Shown here: positions 1 through 5,985 of the stretch, piece after piece
Numbering within the stretch: position 1 is the stretch's first letter
How the letters are laid out: the number at the start of each line of letters is the position of its first letter
Assembly: GCA_021793745.1 (NCBI GenBank)
Contig: JAJYSD010000059.1
Coordinates: 1-7,069, forward strand
DNA length: 7,069 bases
Reading direction: 5' to 3'
DNA from: Bacillota bacterium
Lineage (GTDB): Bacteria; Bacillota; Bacilli; Thermoactinomycetales; DSM-44946
The notes under the pieces: generated by a model
What the model was told of the DNA's origin: nothing
The model's input: only the letters and a program-made list of their open reading frames with translations
The model's database searches: none
Made by a program: the position numbers and the translations under genes

Positions 1-1408
1 GGGGGAGACCTCCTACCACGGGCCCAATGACATGTATGCCAAGGCGTATGATAACGGCTACCGGACCGCCTTCGTCGAGCTGTATGATTCGGGCGGCGAG
101 GGGGCGAGCATGTGGGATAACGGCCAACTTCTGGCCGATCTCCTGACCCAGATTCGACAACACTTCGGGGAACCCGTCAACATCGTGGCCCACAGCAAAG
201 GCGGGATCGACAGTCAAGCCGCCCTCATCCATTACGGAGCCTGGCCCCATGTGGGCAGGGTGGTCACCCTGGGATCGCCTCACCGGGGTTCTCATCTCGC
301 CGATCTCGCCTACAGCTGGTGGGCGGGATGGCTGGCAGAGCTTTTGGGCGCCCGGGATGAGGGAACCGAAGTGCTCCAGACGGGATATATGGAATACTTC
401 CGTTCGGTAACGGATGGCCACGAAAATGCGGGGAAAAACGCCTATTACACCGCCGCCGGGACCAGCTGGGGACCTTTTCCCTCGGCCCTGTGGACGGGCG
501 GAGCTTACCTGTCCTCCTACGGGGAGAACGACGGACTGGTCAACGTGTGGAGCACATCGCTGCCCTACGGCCATCACCTGTTTACGGAGGATTTTGATCA
601 TGACAACATCCGAATGGGAAGCACCGCCTTCCCCCGCATTGAATCCACCCTCCGCACCGTCGCCCTGGGGGAAGGGGAGATGAGCCCGAACCGGCGTCCG
701 GATATGGATGCCCCCGGGGAGCAAAGCGAGTCGGTGGTACGGGGAGGAACCCTCGCCGCCGATCAACGGGTGGAGCAGTCCGTCGCTGTCGAGGCGGGTC
801 GCGGCGAAGCGGTCTTTCAAATCATGACGCATCGCTCCGATGTGAAAACGGAGCTCCTCTCCCCCGATGGCCGCATCTATACCCCGAACAGCCCGGAATA
901 CTTCGCCGCTGAGGAGAAGGAAATCCTGAAGGGGGCCAAAATCCACGCCTACCGGATCCCGCAGCCGGAGGCGGGTGAGTGGAAGGTGCGCATGATTAGC
1001 CCGGATGACGGGGCGTATCTGCTGGCGGTATCCTTTATCGGGGAAGGGACCCTGGATGTGCAGATGGATCAATCCCGGGCCAAAGACAAGGGCGTGCCCC
1101 TTCAAATCCGCCTGAAAAACCCCCGGCTCTGGGATGTGAACAGCTTTGATGTCCGAGTCCGCGTGGTAGGGCCGGGGGCGAAAGGCGGCCCCGCCGGGAT
1201 GCCGGTGAAGCCGCTGGAAGCTCGCCTGCAACCCGATGCCTCGGATGCGGGGGTATTCAAAGGAAAGATCCCCTCGGTCACGCGTCCGGGGATCTACAAT
1301 GTCACCCTCGATATCCGCGGAAAGTCCCGTGATGGAGGCGGTTTTGAACGGACGGTGATCCGATCCTTCTTTGTGGAGGATGAGAACAATCCCAAGCGGA
1401 TCCGGTAG
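1..1408 (+). CDS. Lipase/esterase-like alpha/beta hydrolase with C-terminal beta-rich region (5' partial)
   Basis: The reading frame is open from base 2 to the TAG at 1406-1408 (468 visible residues). It shows no start, so the gene is cut by the window edge; the ATG at 32 lies inside conserved-looking sequence and is unlikely to be the start. Numbering from base 2, the nucleophile elbow AHSKGG puts the probable catalytic Ser at 65. The probable acid is Asp177 in NDGLVN and the probable His is His200 in DHDNIRMG. Order and spacing fit a lipase/PGAP1-like hydrolase acting on ester bonds; substrate unknown. The missing N-terminus should carry the oxyanion-hole segment and, I infer, a signal peptide. 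Residues from about 235 to 468 are a separate, probably beta-sandwich region, with phrases such as LLSPDGR and GIYNVTLDIRG, as in extracellular accessory domains. No terminator is visible after the stop, so read-through into the 1514 gene is possible. Hydrolase class is confident, specificity is not. Confidence 0.5.
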   Translation, partial: GETSYHGPNDMYAKAYDNGYRTAFVELYDSGGEGASMWDNGQLLADLLTQIRQHFGEPVNIVAHSKGGIDSQAALIHYGAWPHVGRVVTLGSPHRGSHLADLAYSWWAGWLAELLGARDEGTEVLQTGYMEYFRSVTDGHENAGKNAYYTAAGTSWGPFPSALWTGGAYLSSYGENDGLVNVWSTSLPYGHHLFTEDFDHDNIRMGSTAFPRIESTLRTVALGEGEMSPNRRPDMDAPGEQSESVVRGGTLAADQRVEQSVAVEAGRGEAVFQIMTHRSDVKTELLSPDGRIYTPNSPEYFAAEEKEILKGAKIHAYRIPQPEAGEWKVRMISPDDGAYLLAVSFIGEGTLDVQMDQSRAKDKGVPLQIRLKNPRLWDVNSFDVRVRVVGPGAKGGPAGMPVKPLEARLQPDASDAGVFKGKIPSVTRPGIYNVTLDIRGKSRDGGGFERTVIRSFFVEDENNPKRIR

Positions 1409-1499
1409 AAGGGATCGGATCGATCAGGGTAAGATGGGGTAAGCCGCTCCGGATTTTCGAGGTATCAGCCGTTTCCGAATGGGTCATACTGAGGCGTAA

Positions 1500-1505
1500 G
1501 GGAGG
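1500..1505 (+). promoter_or_regulatory. Ribosome binding site for the 90-residue membrane protein
   Basis: GGGAGG lies 8 bases before the ATG at 1514. This supports that start over the out-of-frame ATG at 1507, which sits only one base after the motif. Confidence 0.5.
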
Positions 1506-1513
1506 AATGATCC

Positions 1514-1786
1514 ATGGCGGAATGGCCCTTGATGGAATGGCCCTTTTTCTCCATCCTGGAGTGGCAACTCATGACCGGACTCACCCTATTTTCCGCTCTG
1601 CTCAGCTGGTGGAAAAAGCGGCGGTGGATGCAAATTCTTTCCCTCGCCTGCATTTCCATGTTGATCCTCGCCATTTCCTTCCGGGAACCGATCCGTCCGG
1701 GAATCCTGTTGCCGGGGATTCTCCTGGGTTTCTACACCCTGTTGTACATGGCCAAAAAGATCCTGGAACCTGTGGAAAAGCGTTGA
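1514..1786 (+). CDS. Small integral membrane protein of unknown function
   Basis: This encodes a 90-residue hydrophobic protein I do not recognise. The ATG has a well-spaced GGGAGG. Likely membrane segments are residues 19-33, 38-56 and 62-80. A positive cluster KKRR at 34-37 lies between the first two, and a charged end (KKILEPVEKR) would face the cytoplasm by the positive-inside rule. The N-terminus carries three related pieces, EWPLM, EWPFF and EWQLM (residues 3-7, 8-12 and 16-20). The first two come from a 12-base sequence repeated directly with a 15-base period. The gene begins 105 bases after the hydrolase stop with no terminator in between, so the two may be co-transcribed. It ends directly at an intrinsic terminator, which together with the binding site argues for a real gene. 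No enzymatic motif is visible, so any function is open. Confidence 0.5.
   Translation: MAEWPLMEWPFFSILEWQLMTGLTLFSALLSWWKKRRWMQILSLACISMLILAISFREPIRPGILLPGILLGFYTLLYMAKKILEPVEKR
1519..1545 (+). repeat. 12-base direct repeat inside the 90-residue gene
   Basis: GGAATGGCCCTT occurs at 1519-1530 and again at 1534-1545, separated by GAT. The 15-base period preserves the frame and encodes EWPLM followed by EWPFF, which suggests a small in-frame duplication. Confidence 0.5.
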
Positions 1787-1791
1787 CTTCG

Positions 1792-1813
1792 CCCGTCTTC
1801 GGACGGGTTTTTT
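1792..1813 (+). terminator. Intrinsic terminator after the 90-residue gene
   Basis: The stem CCCGTC (1792-1797) pairs with GACGGG (1802-1807) around a TTCG tetraloop. Six T residues follow at 1808-1813. It begins six bases after the stop codon and matches the textbook rho-independent form. Confidence 0.5.
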
Positions 1814-1860
1814 GCTGTTTAAAGGATGTTTGATTCGATAAAATGGAATACGAAAAAATC

Positions 1861-1868
1861 GGAGGAGG
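1861..1868 (+). promoter_or_regulatory. Ribosome binding site that sets the GTG start of the SDR gene
   Basis: GGAGGAGG ends 9 bases before GTG at 1878. An ATG at 1876 overlaps that GTG but is out of frame, and no in-frame ATG is near, so translation most likely starts at GTG. Confidence 0.5.
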
Positions 1869-1877
1869 AGTGGGAAT

Positions 1878-2642
1878 GTGGAATCCGTGGCCTGGGTGAC
1901 CGGGGGCATTCGCGGCTTGGGTGCCCAAGTGGTGAGGGTGTTGGCCGAGTCGGGATTTCACATCGCCGTCAACTACCGTAACAGCCGGGAGGCAGCGGAG
2001 CGACTTGCCGGCGAAGTTCGCAAAATGGGAAGGGAGGTTCTGGTGCTTCAGGGCGATGTGGGTCGGCTGGAGGATGTGCGGCGGATGGCCGGAGAGATCC
2101 GGGATCGTTGGGGGCGGGTGGATGCCCTCGTCTGTACGGCGGGTCCCTTTTTGTTCCGGCGCATTCCCGCGGTGGAATTGACGGACCAGCAATGGAGGGA
2201 GATGATCGACGGCAATTTGTCGGGCGTGTTTTACTGCGTGCGGGAAGTGATTCCCCTGATGCGGCGTCGCGGATTCGGACGGATTATCACCTTCGGGTTT
2301 CCCGAGGTGGAGAGCGCTCCGCCGTGGGCGGGATTCTCCGCCTATGCGGCGGCGAAAGCCGGTTTGGTCTCCTTTACGAGGACGCTGGCGGAGGAGGAGG
2401 CGCCGCACGGGATCACCGTCAATATGATCAGCCCCGGGGACATCCGGGACCCCTACAAGGAGGCACCCATCGGGGCGGCCCGCGGCAAGAGGGATGACCG
2501 CAATCCTGTCGGCCGGCCGGGCACCGGAGGAGATATCGCGCGGGTGGTTCGATTTCTAGTGGATCCCGATGCCGACTTCATCACCGGGGCGGTGATTCCC
2601 GTCACCGGCGGGTTTGATAACCGCAACTTCCGGCTGCCGTAA
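1878..2642 (+). CDS. Short-chain dehydrogenase/reductase with a non-standard active site
   Basis: This is a 254-residue protein, the usual length for a classical SDR, and probably a cytoplasmic NAD(P)H-dependent oxidoreductase. The Rossmann motif TGGIRGLG is at 8-15. Arg34 in NYRNS suggests NADPH, and Asp60 in GDV should contact adenine. The usual NNAG is CTAG here (86-89), and the structural Asn is Asn113. The YxxxK pair is Tyr156 and Lys160. The catalytic Ser normally about 13 residues before the Tyr is absent: Glu143 is there, in TFGFPEVES. SPGDI (about 190) and a C-terminal ITGAVIPVTGG match the family's C-terminal pattern. It looks like a FabG-type or Bacillus YtkK-like SDR; from memory that subgroup also lacks the Ser, which I could not check. 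Substrate unknown. It starts at GTG, follows the 1792-1813 terminator and ends in its own, so it is probably monocistronic. A weak promoter (TTGCTG at 1812-1817, CGATAA at 1836-1841) is possible but not convincing. Confidence 0.5.
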   Translation: MESVAWVTGGIRGLGAQVVRVLAESGFHIAVNYRNSREAAERLAGEVRKMGREVLVLQGDVGRLEDVRRMAGEIRDRWGRVDALVCTAGPFLFRRIPAVELTDQQWREMIDGNLSGVFYCVREVIPLMRRRGFGRIITFGFPEVESAPPWAGFSAYAAAKAGLVSFTRTLAEEEAPHGITVNMISPGDIRDPYKEAPIGAARGKRDDRNPVGRPGTGGDIARVVRFLVDPDADFITGAVIPVTGGFDNRNFRLP

Positions 2643-2656
2643 GCCGGCAGCCGGCG

Positions 2657-2708
2657 AAAAGGGTGCCGGGGAGTGTGCTGGATCGTACACTCCGCGGCCC
2701 CTTTTTTT
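2657..2708 (+). terminator. Long-stem intrinsic terminator after the SDR gene
   Basis: GGAGTGT (2669-2675) pairs with ACACTCC (2687-2693). The helix continues outward through GCCG/CGGC-type pairs and GG/CC with two mismatches, to AAAA at 2657-2660 against the T tract. Seven T residues lie at 2702-2708. A smaller GCCGGC repeat (2643-2655) sits just after the stop codon. Confidence 0.5.
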
Positions 2709-2840
2709 CCAAACCTTTTGCCAAGGGGGAGGCGGGACGGATAGGATTTGGAGTTCCTTTCTAAACTAAAAAAAACGCCATTTGCCGGGATTTCCCGCCC
2801 TGCCAACACAAAACTCCCCAAATGTACCGGTTGCGCCATC

Positions 2841-2852
2841 TTTGTTGACAAA
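2841..2852. repeat. Inverted repeat over the -35 box (operator candidate)
   Basis: TTTGTTGACAAA is a 5+5 inverted repeat with a 2-base centre, and it covers the TTGACA of the rightward promoter. Such placement is typical of repressor sites, but a repeat this short can arise by chance. Confidence 0.5.
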
Positions 2853-2886
2853 ACGAAATCCTTTCGGACTATAATTACGTTATAAT
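2845..2886 (+). promoter_or_regulatory. Rightward sigma-A-type promoter with doubled -10 box
   Basis: A perfect TTGACA (2845-2850) is followed by TATAAT at 2870-2875 (19-base spacer, slightly long) and a second TATAAT at 2881-2886. The surrounding sequence is A/T-rich against a G/C-rich background. The start of transcription would fall near 2882-2893, just outside the end of the minus-strand 54-residue gene. The RNA would therefore be antisense to that gene, and could continue as a long leader into the penicillin-binding protein gene. The -35 box lies within the inverted repeat TTTGT-TG-ACAAA (2841-2852), a possible operator. Confidence 0.5.
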
Positions 2887-2903
2887 AGAGTAGTGCCTTT
2901 TTG

Positions 2904-3068
2904 TCAGGAGGGTCTGCCGAATCGCCATCCCAGTACAAACCAGAGGAGGGAGGCGAGCAGGCCGAGGGTTAAACCGGCCAGTCCCTCCACCTTCCAGAGC
3001 AGCAGGGAGGCCAGCAGGCCGGCGATGCCGGTGATATGGCAAGCAAAGGCTGCAGCGCGCCTGTTCAT
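2904..3068 (-). CDS. 54-residue hydrophobic membrane protein, unknown function
   Basis: On the minus strand, ATG at 3068-3066 opens a 54-residue frame ending in TGA at 2906-2904. GAGGTGAT (3080-3073) stands at ideal distance and decides the start; the frame extends to an upstream ATG at 3122, but that start has no such site and precedes the likely promoter. The protein has a short basic start (MNRR) and two probable membrane helices, about residues 8-25 and 28-48, joined by WKVEG. It ends in a basic, hydrophilic GWRFGRPS, so both ends probably face the cytoplasm. Many codons end in G or C, as in the neighbours. I recognise no family. It is transcribed opposite to every other gene here, and its 3' end faces the promoter at 2845-2886. 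Size and topology resemble small membrane proteins, including some type I toxins, but nothing shows toxicity. Confidence 0.5.
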   Translation of the reverse strand: MNRRAAAFACHITGIAGLLASLLLWKVEGLAGLTLGLLASLLWFVLGWRFGRPS

Positions 3069-3072
3069 GGCA

Positions 3073-3080
3073 ATCACCTC
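3073..3080 (-). promoter_or_regulatory. Ribosome binding site of the 54-residue gene
   Basis: Read on the minus strand this is GAGGTGAT, a near-complete match to the anti-16S sequence, with 8 bases between the GAGG core and ATG. It is the main reason for choosing 3068 as the start. Confidence 0.5.
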
Positions 3081-3086
3081 GTCCCC

Positions 3087-3095
3087 ACTATACCA
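3087..3095 (-). promoter_or_regulatory. Extended -10 promoter of the 54-residue gene
   Basis: On the minus strand TGG precedes TATAGT (3092-3087), giving an extended -10 (TGn-TATAGT). The -35 region (about 3110-3116, GGCATA-like) is poor, which an extended -10 can tolerate. The transcript would have a very short leader that includes the binding site. Confidence 0.5.
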
Positions 3096-3180
3096 TACTC
3101 GGGGAAAAATATGCCTGTTCACCGGCGGATCGGACTTTTCGTTATATCATCAAGGACTGTTTCTTCTGAAATGGATCGGT

Positions 3181-3208
3181 TTGAAACGGATAGAGAGAAA
3201 ATATAAAA
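3181..3208 (+). promoter_or_regulatory. Promoter candidate for the penicillin-binding protein gene
   Basis: TTGAAA (3181-3186) is followed after 16 bases by ATAAAA (3203-3208) in an A-rich stretch 49 bases before the chosen start codon. The match to sigma-A consensus is moderate and the -10 register is uncertain. Confidence 0.5.
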
Positions 3209-3242
3209 AATGTTTCGCACATCCGGTTCCGAATTCGTTTGC

Positions 3243-3248
3243 AGGGGG
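3243..3248 (+). promoter_or_regulatory. Ribosome binding site of the penicillin-binding protein gene
   Basis: AGGGGG lies 8 bases before the ATG at 3257 but only 2 before the in-frame ATG at 3251, and it is downstream of the in-frame TTG at 3239. Spacing therefore favours 3257. Confidence 0.5.
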
Positions 3249-3256
3249 TTATGAAG

Positions 3257-5839
3257 ATGGACGATTATCGCCGGAGAGAGGATTCCTTTTCCTACCCGTC
3301 CCGGGGGGAAAGGCAGGGCTCTCTCCCGTCGCGCAAGCAGCGGTATGGTTCCCGCTCCCGCGCAAAGGGCGGAAATAAACGCCGCTTCTTTACAAAAAAA
3401 TGGTTTTTTCTCGTCATCATCACATCCCTTCTTTTGATTATCGCCGGATGCTCGACAGTGGTGATGTCGGCGAAGACGGTTGATCTCGATAGACTGGAGG
3501 AGATGGCATACGCTTCCGCCATCTACGACCAGGACAACAATCTGGTCGGAAGGATCGGAGCGAGCAACCGGGAGCCCATCACCATGGAGGAGCTGAAAAA
3601 GACCAACCCCGACCTCGTCACCGCCTTCGTCAAGGTGGAGGATGCCCGCTTTTACAAGCATTCCGGGGTGGACTACTTCGCCCTGATGCGGGCCGTCGTC
3701 AAAAACATCATCAAGATGGGCGCGGCGGAGGGCGGGGGTACCATCACCATGCAGGTGGCCCGGAACGCCATCCTGGAGGACCGGGACAAAAATATCGTCC
3801 GGAAGCTGAAGGAAATCGGGGCTGCCTTGAACCTGGAGCGAAAATACTCCAAGGACCAAATTCTCGAAGCGTATCTGAACTACATCTACTTCGGGAATAA
3901 CGTCCGGGGCGTCAAGATGGCGGCGAAGGTTTATTTCAACAAGGATATCAGCAAGGACAAACTGGAGCCCCACGAAATTGCCGTTTTGGCCGGGCTGCCG
4001 CAGGCCCCGGAGGGGTACAACCCCTTCCGCTACCCGGAAAGGACGAAGACGCGGAGGGATACCGTCCTGGCGATCATGGCCCGGGGCAAGGATGAGGACG
4101 GCCTGGATCCGATCATCTCCAAGGAAGAGGTCGAGAAATACCAGGCGATGGATCTCGGGGTGAAGGAGGAGTATCTCGAGGCGCATCTGAAAAATAACGA
4201 ATATGAGGCCTACAAGGCTTACGTAATTGAAGAGGCCATGCAAAACTACGGCCTGCCGGAGGATGAATTGCTGGATGGGGGCCTGAAGATCTACACCGCT
4301 ATGGACCCGAAGGCCCAAAAGATCGTCGATGAAGCCCTGAAGGACGACGAGACCTACCAGGGGCATGAAAACCTGGACGGCGGGGCGACCATCATCAAGG
4401 CGGACACCGGGGAGCTGGTGGCGATCGGCGGCGGACGCCACTATAGGCCCGGCAGTATGATCCGCTCCGCGGAGAAAAAGGGACATCAGCCCGGGTCGTC
4501 CATCAAGCCGCTCACGGTGTATGCTCCGGCGATGGAGCTGAATGAGGACATCAACGAATACGCCACGATTCCCGACGAAAAGTTTTCGATTAACGGCTGG
4601 ACGCCGCAAAACTACACCGGGCGCTACTATGGCGATGTGGAGCTTTCCTATGTGGTGGAGCAATCCTTAAACGTCTCCACCGTCTGGCTGCTGCACAACA
4701 AGGTGAAGTTGGAGAACGCCTTCAATTTTGCGGAAAAGGCGGGGATCAAATTGAGCGATCCCGACGACAAGGGGTATGCCGCCCTGGCTCTGGGAGGGCT
4801 GACCGAAGGGGCCAGCACCATCGAGATGGCTCAGGCCTACACCGTTTTTCCCAATAACGGGAAAGCGACCCGGGCCCATGCGATCCGCAAAATTGAGCAG
4901 GCGGACGGCACCGAACTGGAGCTGACCGACGAAGCGGAGGAAGCGCTGCAGGAGGTTCAGGTTTTCCAGCCCAGAACCGCCTATTACATGACCCGGATGC
5001 TCCGCAATGTGGTGGAGGAGGGGACCGGAACCCGGGCCCGTTTGCCGGATCGCCCGGTGGCCGGAAAGACGGGAACCACCCAGGAATCCAAGGATGCCTG
5101 GTTTGTGGGCTACACTCCCGACTATGTGATGGCGGCGACGGTATACAATCTGTCAAGCGACAAGAACAAGTTGGTGGAATTGAGCGGAGGCACCTATGCC
5201 GCCCCCCTCTTCCAAAAAGTGATGTCGCAGTTTCTAGAGGGGACTCCCGCCCGTCAGTTCGAAAAACCGCCGGGTGTGGAAGAGCCCAAACCGCCCTTCG
5301 AACTGAAGCCGGTGGCTGATCTGAAGGGCAGCTTCAACGCTGGAGCCGGTACCATTGAGCTGAAGTGGACCGACTATCATGAGCGGGTCAAGTACCGGGT
5401 GGAGCGCTCCGAAGACGGGGCCAACTGGCAACCGATCGGCGAGACAGCTGAAGGGGCGTTTACCGACAGGAACATCGAAGTGCCCCGACCCGGAGATCCC
5501 CTGTCGGGTGTCTTTGGCGGACGCACCTATCACTATCGCGTGATCGCCATCGATACCCAGAACAATGAGGAAGCGAAGCCGTCCAATACCGTTTCGATTT
5601 CGGTGCAGTCGGAAGAGCCCCCCGATGATCAACCGGGCGATCCGCAGGGAGATCCCCAGGGAGATCATCAGGGCGATGATCGCGGCCCGGGATTCCCGGG
5701 CGGTGATCCGGGCGGTCACGATGGCGGCTGGGGCGGCGATCAACAGGGTGATAACCGAGGGGACCAAGGGGATCAAGGAGGACGCAGAGGAGACCGGGGC
5801 GGTGATAATGACGGCGGGATCTTCTTCCCCAACGATTAA
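3257..5839 (+). CDS. ponA: Class A penicillin-binding protein 1A (bifunctional glycosyltransferase/transpeptidase)
   Basis: This 860-residue membrane enzyme polymerises lipid II into glycan strands and cross-links stem peptides outside the cell. A basic cytoplasmic start (1-48) precedes one membrane anchor (about 49-64). The GT51 domain shows EDARFYKH with catalytic Glu128, GGGTITMQ (159-166, usually GGSTITQQ), RKLKE with second Glu186, a YLNYIYFG motif and AGLPQAP. The transpeptidase domain has SSIK with nucleophile Ser414, SLN (470-472) and KTGTT (from Lys604), so both activities look intact. A fibronectin type III-like domain follows (about 677-785), then a Gly/Asp/Gln-rich, probably disordered tail (788-860). 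This architecture matches Bacillus subtilis PonA as I recall it. IAGC at 62-65 resembles a lipobox. The frame also allows ATG 3251 and TTG 3239, but spacing from AGGGGG favours 3257. It appears monocistronic, with its own promoter candidate and a hairpin after the stop. Assignment as class A PBP is very sure; which paralogue is less sure. Confidence 0.5.
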   Translation: MDDYRRREDSFSYPSRGERQGSLPSRKQRYGSRSRAKGGNKRRFFTKKWFFLVIITSLLLIIAGCSTVVMSAKTVDLDRLEEMAYASAIYDQDNNLVGRIGASNREPITMEELKKTNPDLVTAFVKVEDARFYKHSGVDYFALMRAVVKNIIKMGAAEGGGTITMQVARNAILEDRDKNIVRKLKEIGAALNLERKYSKDQILEAYLNYIYFGNNVRGVKMAAKVYFNKDISKDKLEPHEIAVLAGLPQAPEGYNPFRYPERTKTRRDTVLAIMARGKDEDGLDPIISKEEVEKYQAMDLGVKEEYLEAHLKNNEYEAYKAYVIEEAMQNYGLPEDELLDGGLKIYTAMDPKAQKIVDEALKDDETYQGHENLDGGATIIKADTGELVAIGGGRHYRPGSMIRSAEKKGHQPGSSIKPLTVYAPAMELNEDINEYATIPDEKFSINGWTPQNYTGRYYGDVELSYVVEQSLNVSTVWLLHNKVKLENAFNFAEKAGIKLSDPDDKGYAALALGGLTEGASTIEMAQAYTVFPNNGKATRAHAIRKIEQADGTELELTDEAEEALQEVQVFQPRTAYYMTRMLRNVVEEGTGTRARLPDRPVAGKTGTTQESKDAWFVGYTPDYVMAATVYNLSSDKNKLVELSGGTYAAPLFQKVMSQFLEGTPARQFEKPPGVEEPKPPFELKPVADLKGSFNAGAGTIELKWTDYHERVKYRVERSEDGANWQPIGETAEGAFTDRNIEVPRPGDPLSGVFGGRTYHYRVIAIDTQNNEEAKPSNTVSISVQSEEPPDDQPGDPQGDPQGDHQGDDRGPGFPGGDPGGHDGGWGGDQQGDNRGDQGDQGGRRGDRGGDNDGGIFFPND
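5618..5836 (+). repeat. Low-complexity repeat region coding for the PBP tail
   Basis: The last 73 codons are built from imperfect GGNGATCNNCAG-like units. They encode QGDP/QGDH/QGDD tetrads and then irregular GG, GD and RGD-type runs. The repeats keep the frame and end in a hydrophobic patch (GIFFPND). Confidence 0.5.
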
Positions 5840-5871
5840 AAAATGCGGAAGCTAAAGGGATGCAGATGCGA

Positions 5872-5898
5872 GGGGACTGGCGCAAGCCGGTCCCCTTT
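5872..5898 (+). terminator. Hairpin terminator after the PBP gene
   Basis: GGGGACTGGC (5872-5881) pairs with GCCGGTCCCC (5886-5895) around a GCAA tetraloop, a strong 10-pair stem with one G-T pair. Only three T residues follow, so termination may be partial or the hairpin may mainly stabilise the 3' end. Confidence 0.5.
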
Positions 5899-5951
5899 CG
5901 CGTAGCAGGCGTTGCGGCAAGTTCTATTCGCTCCCCCCGCCCCATACACTA

Positions 5952-5964
5952 GTCCTGTGAGGAC
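5952..5964 (+). other. Small hairpin in the leader of the ykvI-like gene
   Basis: GTCCT (5952-5956) and AGGAC (5960-5964) form a 5-pair stem with a GTG loop, 11 bases before the possible ribosome binding site. It is too small to call a regulator. Confidence 0.5.
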
Positions 5965-5985
5965 GAGTATCCCGGGAAGAGGTGT

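Noticed and set aside
414..683. Second plus-strand frame inside the hydrolase gene
   Set aside because: Its Pro/Arg/Thr-rich composition is typical of an off-frame reading of G+C-rich coding DNA, and it lies wholly within the well-supported hydrolase.
1409..1499. Promoter or terminator between the hydrolase and the 90-residue gene
   Set aside because: CATACT near 1484 resembles a -10 box but has no -35 partner, and the GATCGGATCGATC repeats after the stop have no T tract.
1602..2408. Open frame of 268 codons on the minus strand across the SDR and 90-residue genes
   Set aside because: It runs antisense through two real genes and through the 1792-1813 terminator, and shows no recognisable domain.
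2768..2797. Possible leftward terminator for the 54-residue gene (T8 on the minus strand beside a CGGGA/TCCCG repeat)
   Set aside because: The stem is only 5 pairs and lies about 10 bases from the T run, so it does not fit an intrinsic terminator well.
2906..2911. AGGAGG on the plus strand as a ribosome binding site
   Set aside because: No ATG, GTG or TTG follows at usable distance. The sequence is just the complement of the last codons of the 54-residue gene.
2893..3378. Rightward frame directly downstream of the 2845-2886 promoter
   Set aside because: Its product has no domain character, it lacks a ribosome binding site at its GTG, and it overlaps both the 54-residue gene and the PBP start in other frames.
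3119..4663. Open frame of 514 codons on the minus strand across the penicillin-binding protein gene
   Set aside because: It is fully antisense to a gene with all PBP motifs, has His/Leu/Val/Gly-rich low-information sequence and no ribosome binding site. Long antisense frames are expected in G+C-rich DNA.
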